Source: a virus. Taken from it: a stretch of DNA of 22,366 bases. The notes under the pieces were generated by a model. That model made no database searches. It was not told where the DNA came from and saw nothing but the letters and a program-made list of their open reading frames with translations. Within the stretch, counting starts at the first letter, position 1. Each line of letters starts with the position of its first letter. Positions 1 to 6,067 of the stretch are shown piece by piece. Made by a program: the position numbers and the translations under genes. The stretch is from positions 1 to 22,366 of the IMG/VR virus record IMGVR_UViG_3300044639_000290; one strand, 5' to 3'.

Positions 1-244
1 CTAACTTAGGTATATGGTACTCACTGAGCTTATTCATCAAGTCTAGTGCCTTATACGGATCTTCTTGCGCTACTTCATTGAGCCATCTATCCATGTTCGG
101 AGCATTGCGCTCTAGTAGATTAGCAATAGCTTCCCTAACTATCTGCGTACTCTTGTTAGGTACTCCCTTAGTCCTACCCTTACCCATGTTAGTAAGATTA
201 GCTATTCGTGCATCTTCCTGCACTTTGGTGATTTCTGTTTCCAT
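1..244 (-). CDS. Terminase small subunit-like protein (C-terminus outside window)
   Basis: The reading frame starts at ATG 244-242 and is open to the left edge, giving 81 codons. AAAGG lies upstream at a suitable distance. The N-terminal part contains the basic motif GKGRTKGVPNKST, followed by REAIANLLERNAP and a helical region ending ALDLMNKLSEYHIPKL. This layout (basic GRPKG-type start, then a helical block) is common in phage small-terminase-like DNA-binding proteins, which recognise the packaging site and hand DNA to the large terminase. It is the last gene of the leftward operon seen here, and packaging and head genes would be expected further left. The terminase call is inference from motif and position; another small DNA-binding virion-assembly protein is possible. 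Confidence 0.6.
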   Translation of the reverse strand, partial: METEITKVQEDARIANLTNMGKGRTKGVPNKSTQIVREAIANLLERNAPNMDRWLNEVAQEDPYKALDLMNKLSEYHIPKL

Positions 245-279
245 TTTTGCATTACCTTTCAGGTGTCATGCTTAATAAT

Positions 280-966
280 TTATTCGTTATACCCAAACTC
301 ATATGGGTAACCTTCTGATGACAATGTTTTTGCTTTTACTTTTTTACTAACTATTTCATATTCCCCATTCAAAGTATTTTCTCCGTGATCTTGAGCGTAT
401 TTTTTACTTGTTGTAACCCAATCCCCATTATTTATATCTTTTACTCCTTTAGGAACTGCCCTATAAACAGTAACATCTGCATCTGGCTTACCTTTTGCCT
501 TGTACGCTGCGGAAAACCATTGAGAATCTATCTCTCTATTGCCTATTCCGTACAAATTTGCACCTTTAGATGAATACACATCTGTCGGCATTATCCCACC
601 CAAATTATCTATTGTTGCTCCATATACCTTTGCATTTGGCGGAGTATGCGATCCTCTATAATCTAAAGGCTTTGCATTTACCGGCTCAGGCAATGATTGA
701 GCAGGAACATTAAGCAATCCTGTAGGCTTTATGCTTCCCTGAAACTGACTAAGATTCATTACTTTTTGATAATACGGCGTCTGCATATAGTCACCGCCAG
801 CAGCTTGAGCCTGTGCAAACTGAGCTTCTTCTTCTTTAGTCGGAAAGTATCTAGCTGTAGCCTCTTGTGCGAATTGCTGTGGATTACTAGCCAGCAGACC
901 AAAACCACGCTTAGTTGTCTGATATTGCTGCTTTGCTGCTTCAATAACGCTATCTAGTAATCCCAT
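280..966 (-). CDS. Stand-alone ADP-ribosyltransferase-fold protein (polyvalent-protein type)
   Basis: This is a 228-residue protein. The C-terminal half (about residues 100-228) has the layout of the ART domain found at the end of phage polyvalent proteins: DYRGSHTPP near 102-110, PDADVTVYRAVPKG at 161-174, GDWVTTSKKYAQDHG at 181-195 and PYEFGYNE at the end. The likely R-S-E catalytic set is Arg169, Ser187 and Glu223, so the expected reaction is ADP-ribose transfer from NAD to a target, probably a host protein or nucleic acid. Residues 1-90 form a helical segment of unknown role. No signal peptide is seen. It lies 8 bases downstream of the glycosyltransferase gene and just before the terminase-like gene. 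Its place next to packaging genes would fit a virion-carried effector, but this is inference. Base composition is rather AT-rich. Confidence 0.6.
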   Translation of the reverse strand: MGLLDSVIEAAKQQYQTTKRGFGLLASNPQQFAQEATARYFPTKEEEAQFAQAQAAGGDYMQTPYYQKVMNLSQFQGSIKPTGLLNVPAQSLPEPVNAKPLDYRGSHTPPNAKVYGATIDNLGGIMPTDVYSSKGANLYGIGNREIDSQWFSAAYKAKGKPDADVTVYRAVPKGVKDINNGDWVTTSKKYAQDHGENTLNGEYEIVSKKVKAKTLSSEGYPYEFGYNE

Positions 967-974
967 AACAATCC

Positions 975-1658
975 TTAGTAATACGTATCGTATACATCTG
1001 GCCTATGCTGCCGTATCCATGCCCTACTATCCTCATGACATTTGGCAAAGTCATCGCCTACTGTCTGGCTTCCTGCGTGATGTACATAGCCTCTACTTAC
1101 CCAATGCGTGAATCCAGCCTTAGTCATGTCATCACAGATAATATTATCAGAATACCAGTTTACGCTTGGAAACTTAGCTGCTTTCCATGCTTCCTTTGAT
1201 ACCGACGCAAAGATAGGCGCAATAGTCTGTGCCTTCTTTATAAATCCCTCGCTGCGATAGCGTAAACCTATAAAGTCATCATCAACGATAGGATAACGTA
1301 TATTCTGCTCAGGCAATACAAAGTCTGACCTAGTACCCAAGAAGCCAACCTTATACCCTGCGTTCTTGAGCAAATCCCAATCTACTGCCATTTTGGTAAT
1401 AGTGCTAGGTGTAGGTACTACGTCATCATTAGCCAGGATCACAGAATCATATCCTTGAGCAAACGCATAGTCTGTAGCTACATTGTAGGCATCACCAAAG
1501 TTAGACTCCATATTCGGAATCATCTTTATGTGCTTACCGAAACATTTAGGCGTATTGCAGCTTATGTACACTGGTATGTGAGGCGCGTAGACCTCCAAAG
1601 CAGTTACCAGTACCGTTAAGCCGACGTTCCCTGTACTGCATATCACGATTGCTTGCAC
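975..1658 (-). CDS. Glycosyltransferase, GT-A-like
   Basis: This is a 227-residue protein with the N-terminal pattern MQAIVICSTGN, a strand-turn typical of nucleotide-sugar binding in family-2-like glycosyltransferases. The segment DSVILANDDV (71-80) holds the acidic metal/nucleotide-sugar motif NDDV. A second acidic block, WYSDNIICDD, lies in the C-terminal third and may be the acceptor or base region. The protein should transfer a sugar from a nucleotide sugar; the acceptor cannot be read from the sequence. It overlaps the upstream methyltransferase gene by 16 bases and is followed after 8 bases by the ADP-ribosyltransferase-like gene. With the methyltransferase and acetyltransferase it makes a three-gene sugar-decoration cluster. 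The fold call is fairly sure, the substrate unknown. Confidence 0.65.
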   Translation of the reverse strand: MQAIVICSTGNVGLTVLVTALEVYAPHIPVYISCNTPKCFGKHIKMIPNMESNFGDAYNVATDYAFAQGYDSVILANDDVVPTPSTITKMAVDWDLLKNAGYKVGFLGTRSDFVLPEQNIRYPIVDDDFIGLRYRSEGFIKKAQTIAPIFASVSKEAWKAAKFPSVNWYSDNIICDDMTKAGFTHWVSRGYVHHAGSQTVGDDFAKCHEDSRAWIRQHRPDVYDTYY

Positions 1659-2182
1659 AAAACCACCTTCATAGAATCAATTGCACGTGGAATACGCAAA
1701 ACTTCCTCATCAATAGGAATATTTTTATCCATTAGTTCCTGACCAAATTCTGACAACTGAAACTCTAATGATTTCAAATTAAACCGATCTTCCCAACCTA
1801 AATACCAATGCCAATCCGTATAGTACAGCCAACTATTCTCGTTAAAAGCTCGAACATGAGTCGGGTCTTGCCAGGCTCCTAGAGATAACTCGTAGGGAAC
1901 ATGAATATGAAACTCACCTTTATCTGCTAATAAATCTTTGCAGTTTGACATCGCTTTAACTAAGTCAGGTATATGCTCTAAAACGTCATTTGCGACGATT
2001 GTCTCAAACATACCTTTCTCAATCTTTACTTTGCCGAATCTTGGTGAATCAATAACTTGACCAAATTCAACCTTAGATATATCTACCCACCAATCAGGAT
2101 TGACTCTAAGCAATATGTCTGCGTTAAAGTAGGAATCTTTCCAATCCTTACCAGAACCTAAATTAAGAGTTTTTGGCAGCAA
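1643..2182 (-). CDS. SAM-dependent class I methyltransferase
   Basis: This is a 179-residue protein. It opens with TLNLGSGKDW (5-14), the glycine-rich SAM-binding motif I, followed by an acidic residue (Asp22) where the ribose-binding acid is expected. ANDVLEHI (64-71) is the motif IV-like block common in small-molecule and sugar methyltransferases. LADKGEFHIHVPYEL follows as the next strand. The form resembles methyltransferases found in surface-polysaccharide clusters. It overlaps the acetyltransferase upstream by 20 bases and the glycosyltransferase downstream by 16, so the three are almost certainly co-translated. Substrate is unknown: a glycan, nucleotide sugar or small molecule is more likely than DNA, because no DNA-methylase NPPY or PPC motif is present. 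Confidence 0.7.
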   Translation of the reverse strand: MLPKTLNLGSGKDWKDSYFNADILLRVNPDWWVDISKVEFGQVIDSPRFGKVKIEKGMFETIVANDVLEHIPDLVKAMSNCKDLLADKGEFHIHVPYELSLGAWQDPTHVRAFNENSWLYYTDWHWYLGWEDRFNLKSLEFQLSEFGQELMDKNIPIDEEVLRIPRAIDSMKVVLCKQS

Positions 2183-2675
2183 TTAAATCCTCGACATTAT
2201 CAGAGCATAAAAGTGGGATTAAATCGTTTATACGGCTATCTGGTAGCTCCCACCACGGTTTATCAATCAATCTCTTTATCTGATTTTCAGTAAACCGATA
2301 TTTCAGTACTTTTGCTGGATTGCCACCAACAATAGCATACGGAGGAACATCCTTTACAACCATCGAACTAGCTGAAACTACCGCACCATCACCAATAGTA
2401 ACGCCAGACATTATCGTACAGCCTGATCCTAACCACACATCATTGCCAATAACTACATCACCCTTAGTTACTGGGTGTCCATCTCCATGATGCGGGAATA
2501 CGTCTTGATTAATGTGACCAAATGGATAAGTTGTTACCCAATCAGTTCTATGGTTTCCACCAATAAATATAGTTACATTATCAGCAATAGAGCAAAATGA
2601 GCCAATTTTTACATCAGCACCCTCGCCCCAATCTCTTACCTTGATGTTCTCAAGGCCATACGTGTATTTCACCAC
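2163..2675 (-). CDS. CatB-type O-acetyltransferase (left-handed beta-helix)
   Basis: This is a 170-residue protein of the hexapeptide-repeat acyltransferase family, close to the xenobiotic/CatB group. KIGSFCSIADNVTI (23-36) begins the helix, GGNHRTDWVTTYPF (39-52) carries the likely catalytic His42, and the coil VVIGNDVWLGSGCTIMSGV with later VGGNPAKVL shows the acetyl-CoA-binding end typical of this family. These enzymes act as trimers and move an acetyl group from acetyl-CoA to a hydroxyl on a sugar or drug. The neighbouring methyltransferase and glycosyltransferase point to a sugar substrate rather than chloramphenicol. It overlaps the 83-residue gene upstream by 7 bases. Family confidence is high; substrate is unknown. 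Confidence 0.85.
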   Translation of the reverse strand: MVKYTYGLENIKVRDWGEGADVKIGSFCSIADNVTIFIGGNHRTDWVTTYPFGHINQDVFPHHGDGHPVTKGDVVIGNDVWLGSGCTIMSGVTIGDGAVVSASSMVVKDVPPYAIVGGNPAKVLKYRFTENQIKRLIDKPWWELPDSRINDLIPLLCSDNVEDLIAAKNS

Positions 2676-2920
2676 TTAACTTTGTTAGCCCAAAATGCAA
2701 CAGACATCTTGCCCTTTTCTATGTTCTTAGCATGACGAGCTTTAAATGCCTCATTACGCTTTGAACCGTCAAGACTGCCTGTAGCACCCTGCTGACCAAA
2801 CCTAATCAACTTAACCTCATCACCCTCTTTAGCCAATACAACGTGGCTTTTAGTGGGGTGGCTAGGTGTCTTTTTAGGTTTGTTATAGCCAGCAAACTCC
2901 TCTTTGCCTCGCTTAATCAT
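2669..2920 (-). CDS. Small basic phage protein of unknown function (83 aa)
   Basis: The protein is lysine-rich and strongly basic. It carries KSHVVLAKEGDEVKLIRFGQQG (written here as the blocks KSHVVLAKEG and KLIRFGQQG), then a second block, KARHAKNIEKGKMSVAFWAN, and ends in KVKW. Proteins with this same order of blocks recur in many tailed phages, but I know of no assigned function. The start ATG at 2920 overlaps the stop of the upstream 49-residue gene as ATGA, which fixes the start. The basic charge and single aromatic C-terminus could suit nucleic-acid binding or head association, but that is inference. Confidence 0.75.
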   Translation of the reverse strand: MIKRGKEEFAGYNKPKKTPSHPTKSHVVLAKEGDEVKLIRFGQQGATGSLDGSKRNEAFKARHAKNIEKGKMSVAFWANKVKW

Positions 2921-3066
2921 TTCTTTTTCTTTGCAGTCTTAGCCGATTCTTTGAAATCAGCTTTAGTCGGAGCGCCTTTAGCACCTACCTTACGCATCTT
3001 TTCGCCTGAACCTTCAGCGATACGCTTGCGTTTTGCGTTAATGTTTGCGTAAAGTCCAGGCTTCAT
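2917..3066 (-). CDS. Tiny lysine-rich phage protein (49 aa)
   Basis: This gene is short but well supported. It begins MKPGLYANINAKRKRIAEGS and ends in AKTAKKKK. ATGA overlaps at both ends (3063-3066 with the upstream gene, 2917-2920 with the downstream gene) show it is part of the translated chain. The block GLYANINAKRKRIAEGSGEK followed by MRKVGAKGAPT is a pattern I recognise from tiny proteins in many phage genomes, with no known function. About a third of the residues are Lys or Arg. Confidence 0.75.
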   Translation of the reverse strand: MKPGLYANINAKRKRIAEGSGEKMRKVGAKGAPTKADFKESAKTAKKKK

Positions 3067-3257
3067 TTCTTCTTCGCCTTGTTTGTAGCAGTACGCTGAC
3101 CACGTTTTGGCATAGCCAACATAATCGCTACAGTCATGCCTTTTTTGCCATTTTTACCGGAATATTCCATGCTTTCTTCTTTTTCTTCTCTCATGCAACC
3201 CTTACCGCCCTTGCACTCACCACCCTTGCATTTACCGCAGCTTTTTAAACCCTTCAT
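3063..3257 (-). CDS. Small Cys-knuckle, lysine-rich protein (64 aa)
   Basis: The N-terminus carries CGKCKGGECKGGKGC, with cysteines at residues 7, 10, 15 and 21, a spacing that could bind one zinc ion. A short acidic stretch (REEKEES) follows, then KKGMTVAIMLAMP with a hydrophobic core too short for a sure membrane helix, and a Lys-rich tail. Both ends overlap neighbours by ATGA. I do not recognise a function. It may be a small metal-binding or nucleic-acid-binding protein, judged only from composition. Confidence 0.65.
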   Translation of the reverse strand: MKGLKSCGKCKGGECKGGKGCMREEKEESMEYSGKNGKKGMTVAIMLAMPKRGQRTATNKAKKK

Positions 3258-3418
3258 TTTTTCTTCCCTTTCTTGGCAATTTTTGCCTCTGATAATGCAA
3301 TTGCGATAGCTTGCTTTGGATTCTTTACTACAGGGCCGCCTTTGCCTGAGTGCAATGTTCCACCCTTAAACTCAGTCATTACCTTACTAACCTTCTTTTC
3401 AGCTTTCGTCTTTTTCAT
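3254..3418 (-). CDS. DUF6496-like small basic protein (54 aa)
   Basis: The protein reads MKKTKAEKKVSKVMTEFKGG at its start, continues with TLHSGKGGPVVKNPKQAIAI and ends ALSEAKIAKKGKKK. The order VMxEFKxGTLxSGxxGPxVKxxxQAIAIALSEA matches the DUF6496 family, which is widespread in bacteria and phages and has no known function. It overlaps the HNH nuclease gene upstream by 20 bases and the next gene by ATGA. It is the first of four consecutive tiny basic genes. Confidence 0.75.
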   Translation of the reverse strand: MKKTKAEKKVSKVMTEFKGGTLHSGKGGPVVKNPKQAIAIALSEAKIAKKGKKK

Positions 3419-3695
3419 TCAGCAACCCCTTAACTTGTACAAGTAAGTCAATCTCTGTGATCTGGTATTTGCGTTCAAAGGCTTTGCGACCCATACCGTG
3501 ATACCCATCATTACCTCTGTGGTGGCTTGGGCAAAGTGGGATAGTGTCGTAATGCCCACTTCTGACACCCATACCTAGCCCTAATCCCCTGACATGATGC
3601 ACTTCTGCCGGTGTCTGAGGATAGCCATTCCTATAGCAAATTATACAGCCAATGTCTACCAGTTTCGACAGATATTTCTTTTCGTCTTTAGTCAT
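3399..3695 (-). CDS. Ref-like HNH endonuclease
   Basis: This is a 98-residue protein with a zinc/HNH-type layout: CIIC (17-20), AEVHHVR (30-36), GHYDTIPLCPSHHRG (47-61) and YHGMGRKAFERKY (65-77). This matches the C-terminal nuclease domain of the P1 Ref family (recombination enhancement, RecA-dependent nuclease) and related phage HNH proteins. His33/His34 and His58/His59 are the likely metal and catalytic residues, with Cys17, Cys20 and Cys55 as structural ligands. P1 Ref is longer, so this is a compact form lacking the disordered N-terminal DNA-binding part. It overlaps the MazG-like gene by 8 bases. A role in recombination, host DNA cutting or genome processing is plausible given the ERF and VRR-NUC genes in the same phage. 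Confidence 0.75.
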   Translation of the reverse strand: MTKDEKKYLSKLVDIGCIICYRNGYPQTPAEVHHVRGLGLGMGVRSGHYDTIPLCPSHHRGNDGYHGMGRKAFERKYQITEIDLLVQVKGLLNEKDES

Positions 3696-3873
3696 TCATG
3701 TCATCAATTAATCTTTGCAGGTAGACAGCTAAATCCATCGCTTCCTCTTGTGCATGAATAAGCCATTGCTTTGCAGATAAGTCTGTACGCTCTGTGCTGA
3801 CACCGTACTTCATCATGCCGAACTCAGCTCGATCTGCCAGCTTTTGTCTAACTGCCTGTACATTCTTATCCAT
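3688..3873 (-). CDS. MazG-like single-helix-hairpin protein (61 aa)
   Basis: The sequence FGMMKYGVSTERTDL (19-32) followed by WLIHAQEEAMDLAVYLQRLI (37-56) is the short form of the MazG/dUTPase-like all-alpha NTP pyrophosphohydrolase motif seen in many phages: a KYG turn and an EExxDxxxYLxxL helix. At 61 residues it lacks one of the two ExxE/ExxD blocks of a full MazG, so it would need to oligomerise or have lost activity. The start has AAAGGA about 10 bases upstream. It overlaps the PP-loop gene upstream by 8 bases and the HNH gene downstream by 8. The likely role is nucleotide-pool housekeeping, by inference. Confidence 0.65.
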   Translation of the reverse strand: MDKNVQAVRQKLADRAEFGMMKYGVSTERTDLSAKQWLIHAQEEAMDLAVYLQRLIDDMND

Positions 3874-4618
3874 TTATATTTTCCTTTAAATCATTCTCAG
3901 CTAATTGACAAAAAATTCCACATTCAATAGACTTTTCAGAAAAATACTCACCAACATTTTCAGGTAAATCCGATAGCCAGATGCGCTCATCTTTAAATTT
4001 TAATATTTTTGCACCTATTTTCTTTTCTAATTCAGCCATTTTATTAAATTGAACTGGAAAATCTATTTTTATTTTATTCCAATAGCCAAGACCACCTTTA
4101 ACGCATCCTATGCAATTATTATTTTTATAACCCAATTTATACATTTCAGGTAATTCTATTCCTGCTCTACTAAGTAACGATAAACAATCTTCTTTTGTTA
4201 ATCCTTTTTCTATTAATATAGACCATAGATTTACATCATTATTGGCATCTATAAATCTATCAACCCGATCTTGTTCTTCTGCTGTATATCCAAATACCTG
4301 AATATCATTTAACTGTTCATATTTTTTTCTTATTTCTTTTTTTAATAACCTAGTACAAGGAGCGCCAGCTACACCAACAATATATTTATTTTTTTCAAAA
4401 ACATTATAAATACTTCCTTCATATTTTTCATTTTGAATAATTTTTATTGGTTGATTAAACCATTTTTCGCAATCTTTTAAAAATCGTTCATTGTCTGGAT
4501 GCTCCTCTACCACTCGACAATAAATAACTTCAACCGGAACCTTGCTTTCACTTATTGCTAACTTTGTAGCAACAGCACTAGCGGCCCCGCAACTAAACCA
4601 AGAAATAACTCTGCTCAT
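3866..4618 (-). CDS. PAPS reductase-like PP-loop ATPase (N-type ATP pyrophosphatase)
   Basis: This is a 250-residue protein. SWFSCGAASAVA (6-17) is the PP-loop variant of phage PAPS-reductase-like proteins. HPDN (40-43) and the GYTAEEQDRVDRF block (110-122) follow in the family order. Cysteines at 88 (APCTRLLKKE), 169 and 172 (CIGC) and 233 and 237 (CGIFC) could ligate a metal or Fe-S cluster or carry sulfur. Classical members reduce phosphoadenosine phosphosulfate; relatives adenylate substrates for tRNA or DNA thiolation. The phage substrate is unknown. The start ATG overlaps the upstream stop as ATGA. Its DNA is clearly more AT-rich than most neighbours, with poly-T runs such as those at 4321-4345 on the plus strand, which hints at recent acquisition. 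Confidence 0.75.
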   Translation of the reverse strand: MSRVISWFSCGAASAVATKLAISESKVPVEVIYCRVVEEHPDNERFLKDCEKWFNQPIKIIQNEKYEGSIYNVFEKNKYIVGVAGAPCTRLLKKEIRKKYEQLNDIQVFGYTAEEQDRVDRFIDANNDVNLWSILIEKGLTKEDCLSLLSRAGIELPEMYKLGYKNNNCIGCVKGGLGYWNKIKIDFPVQFNKMAELEKKIGAKILKFKDERIWLSDLPENVGEYFSEKSIECGIFCQLAENDLKENING

Positions 4619-4938
4619 CTTGTGGCCTTATCAGTATTTCTATTAGAAGCCTCATACGATCTCCAAACATCAACTCTAGCCTGTGCTGCTATCAGCATCC
4701 AGCGGAGCCTTTCAGCCTCCTCTACGGCCTCCCTAAGACCTTCAAGTACAGCCTGGTACTCTGGATGAGCATAAGCGTCTGCCTCTTTCTCTGCCATTGT
4801 TAATCTTAGGCTTGATTGGAAACAAATAGCTTTCTTAGTCTTGCGGTATTCAGTCAAGTAAGTAACTTGAGCTTTAGCTTTAGCATAAGCCTGTGAGTGC
4901 TTGATTATGTAGTCTATTGCTTCATTGGGATTTATCAT
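4615..4938 (-). CDS. Conserved phage helical protein, unknown function (107 aa)
   Basis: The protein is mostly charged helix. It has the blocks YLTEYRKTKKAI, EADAYAHPEYQAVLEGL, AVEEAERLRWMLIAAQARVD and VWRSYEASNR. The YAHPEYQAxLEGLxxAVEExERLRW order is one I recognise from a phage protein family of unknown function that commonly sits in early operons near nucleases. No membrane segment or Cys motif is seen. ATGA overlaps join it to both neighbours (4935-4938 upstream, 4615-4618 downstream), so the start is well defined. Confidence 0.7.
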   Translation of the reverse strand: MINPNEAIDYIIKHSQAYAKAKAQVTYLTEYRKTKKAICFQSSLRLTMAEKEADAYAHPEYQAVLEGLREAVEEAERLRWMLIAAQARVDVWRSYEASNRNTDKATR

Positions 4939-5393
4939 ATTTGCACGTATAAGTTAGAAACATCATCTAAAGCTCCTGCGTTTTTAAATACATAGTCAAT
5001 AGCTTTTGATAATTGCTTTCTTGTTATTGATAGTTGTAGATTATCGACAGTAACTAATCCATCGCCTATGCTTTTAAGATCGTCGCCAGATAATCCCCAT
5101 CTACCAGTATTTAAGAATCTCTCTCGCACATTAACAATTGCTTTTAAACTATCCATTAGCAAGTAATACTCAGGATCAAAGTCTGCCTGGTATGCAGCCA
5201 CTAACCCGACGTTTAATCGAGCTGTGATCGTATTCCAGCCTATCTCGTCGCCTATACCCTCACGGAACTTCATTAGTTCGGTATGCGGTACTAGCTGCAA
5301 TGTCTGCTCACTTTGCGCATTGTGTCGAATAGTCATTGGCAAAATGTTTCTACGAGGAATATGCTTCTTACGTGGCTTTTTGTTATTTGCCAT
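4935..5393 (-). CDS. Conserved phage hypothetical protein (152 aa)
   Basis: The N-terminus is strongly basic (NNKKPRKKHIPRRN), then LPMTIRHNAQSEQTLQLVPH. The rest is predicted helical, with EIGWNTITARLNVG, YLLMDSLKAIVNVRERFLNTG and RKQLSKAIDYVFKN in order. No catalytic motif is recognised. The basic tail could bind nucleic acid. It overlaps the nuclease gene upstream by 11 bases and the next gene by ATGA, and lies in the replication/nuclease part of the operon. A link with DNA metabolism is only positional. Confidence 0.65.
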   Translation of the reverse strand: MANNKKPRKKHIPRRNILPMTIRHNAQSEQTLQLVPHTELMKFREGIGDEIGWNTITARLNVGLVAAYQADFDPEYYLLMDSLKAIVNVRERFLNTGRWGLSGDDLKSIGDGLVTVDNLQLSITRKQLSKAIDYVFKNAGALDDVSNLYVQI

Positions 5394-5676
5394 TGGTATG
5401 CGCTAAGACAGCCAGAATTGCTTGCTCTGGGCTAGTGACAACCTCAACTTGTCCTTTCCACATCTTATGAAAGATTACTTGTTGAGCTGTGAGCTTTCGT
5501 TCTGACTCAGGCTTTCTACCGTCCTTGATCTCCATCAAGATATTTAATCCTTTGTAGCCGACTAAAATGTCTGGGCAGCCTTCACCGACGTTATGCAAGT
5601 GCTGCACCGTAAAACCCTCTTTACGTAGACAATTGACAATGTGCTTTTGATTTACGTCAACTCTAGCAGCTCTCAT
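5383..5676 (-). CDS. VRR-NUC-like PD-(D/E)XK nuclease
   Basis: The protein has 97 residues from ATG 5676-5674. That start overlaps the previous stop as ATGA and has AGGGGG upstream; a further in-frame ATG at 5712 lies inside the previous gene and is less likely. The core is HNVGEGCPDILVGYKGLNIL (28-47) then MEIKDG (48-53): Asp36 and the E49-I-K51 pair make a PD-(D/E)XK active site. The length and order match stand-alone VRR-NUC domains, which form dimers and often cut Holliday junctions or flaps. It probably resolves recombination intermediates made by the ERF-type annealing protein, in the place RusA has in other phages. The pathway is inference. Confidence 0.75.
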   Translation of the reverse strand: MRAARVDVNQKHIVNCLRKEGFTVQHLHNVGEGCPDILVGYKGLNILMEIKDGRKPESERKLTAQQVIFHKMWKGQVEVVTSPEQAILAVLAHTNGK

Positions 5677-5867
5677 TTCTGCCCCCTTGCGCGGATAGCC
5701 TCTGAGCAACATTTAGCCGACCATCGCTCATCACTATTTCCAAATAATTGAGCCGTATCGCAAATTTTTGCACAATCTTCGCGTTCCATATCTACTGCCC
5801 ACTCAATTCTTTGTTTTAGACTTCGTTCCCCCATAAGGGCCAACTTAATAATGTCATCTCTAGTCAT
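5673..5867 (-). CDS. Small phage protein of unknown function (64 aa)
   Basis: The start is set at ATG 5867 because it overlaps the previous stop as ATGA and has GGAGGGAG upstream. A longer form from 5906 would run deep into the neighbour. The central block VDMEREDCAKICDT resembles a short helical motif (EREDCAKxCD) that occurs in many small phage early proteins. Three Cys are present but not in a clear zinc pattern. Function unknown. Confidence 0.6.
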   Translation of the reverse strand: MTRDDIIKLALMGERSLKQRIEWAVDMEREDCAKICDTAQLFGNSDERWSAKCCSEAIRARGQK

Positions 5868-6067
5868 TTCCAATCTCCCTCCAATCCTCGATTCTTGCGT
5901 TCCCATTGTTCAGCAGAATCCTTCCTCAATCTGTCTGCTGAATCTTGGCCTCTTTTCTTTGCTACTGCTTGCAGGTATTCCATAGCCTTGTTTCTATCTT
6001 GCATACGCCACTTGATTACTTGTCTGACTTCACATCTATGACGTTCTTCTTCAAAAAACTCATTCAT
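5864..6067 (-). CDS. Small highly charged phage protein (67 aa)
   Basis: The start is ATG 6067, overlapping the methyltransferase stop as ATGA. The sequence is a run of charged helices: EEERHRCEVRQVIKWRMQDR, AMEYLQAVAKKRG and SADRLRKDSAEQWERKNRG, ending in GDWK. I recognise the overall pattern (EExRHRCEVR, then RGxxxADRLRxDxxxQWxRxNRG) from small proteins of other phages. These have no known function and are often next to a cytosine methyltransferase-like gene, as here. Confidence 0.65.
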   Translation of the reverse strand: MNEFFEEERHRCEVRQVIKWRMQDRNKAMEYLQAVAKKRGQDSADRLRKDSAEQWERKNRGLEGDWK

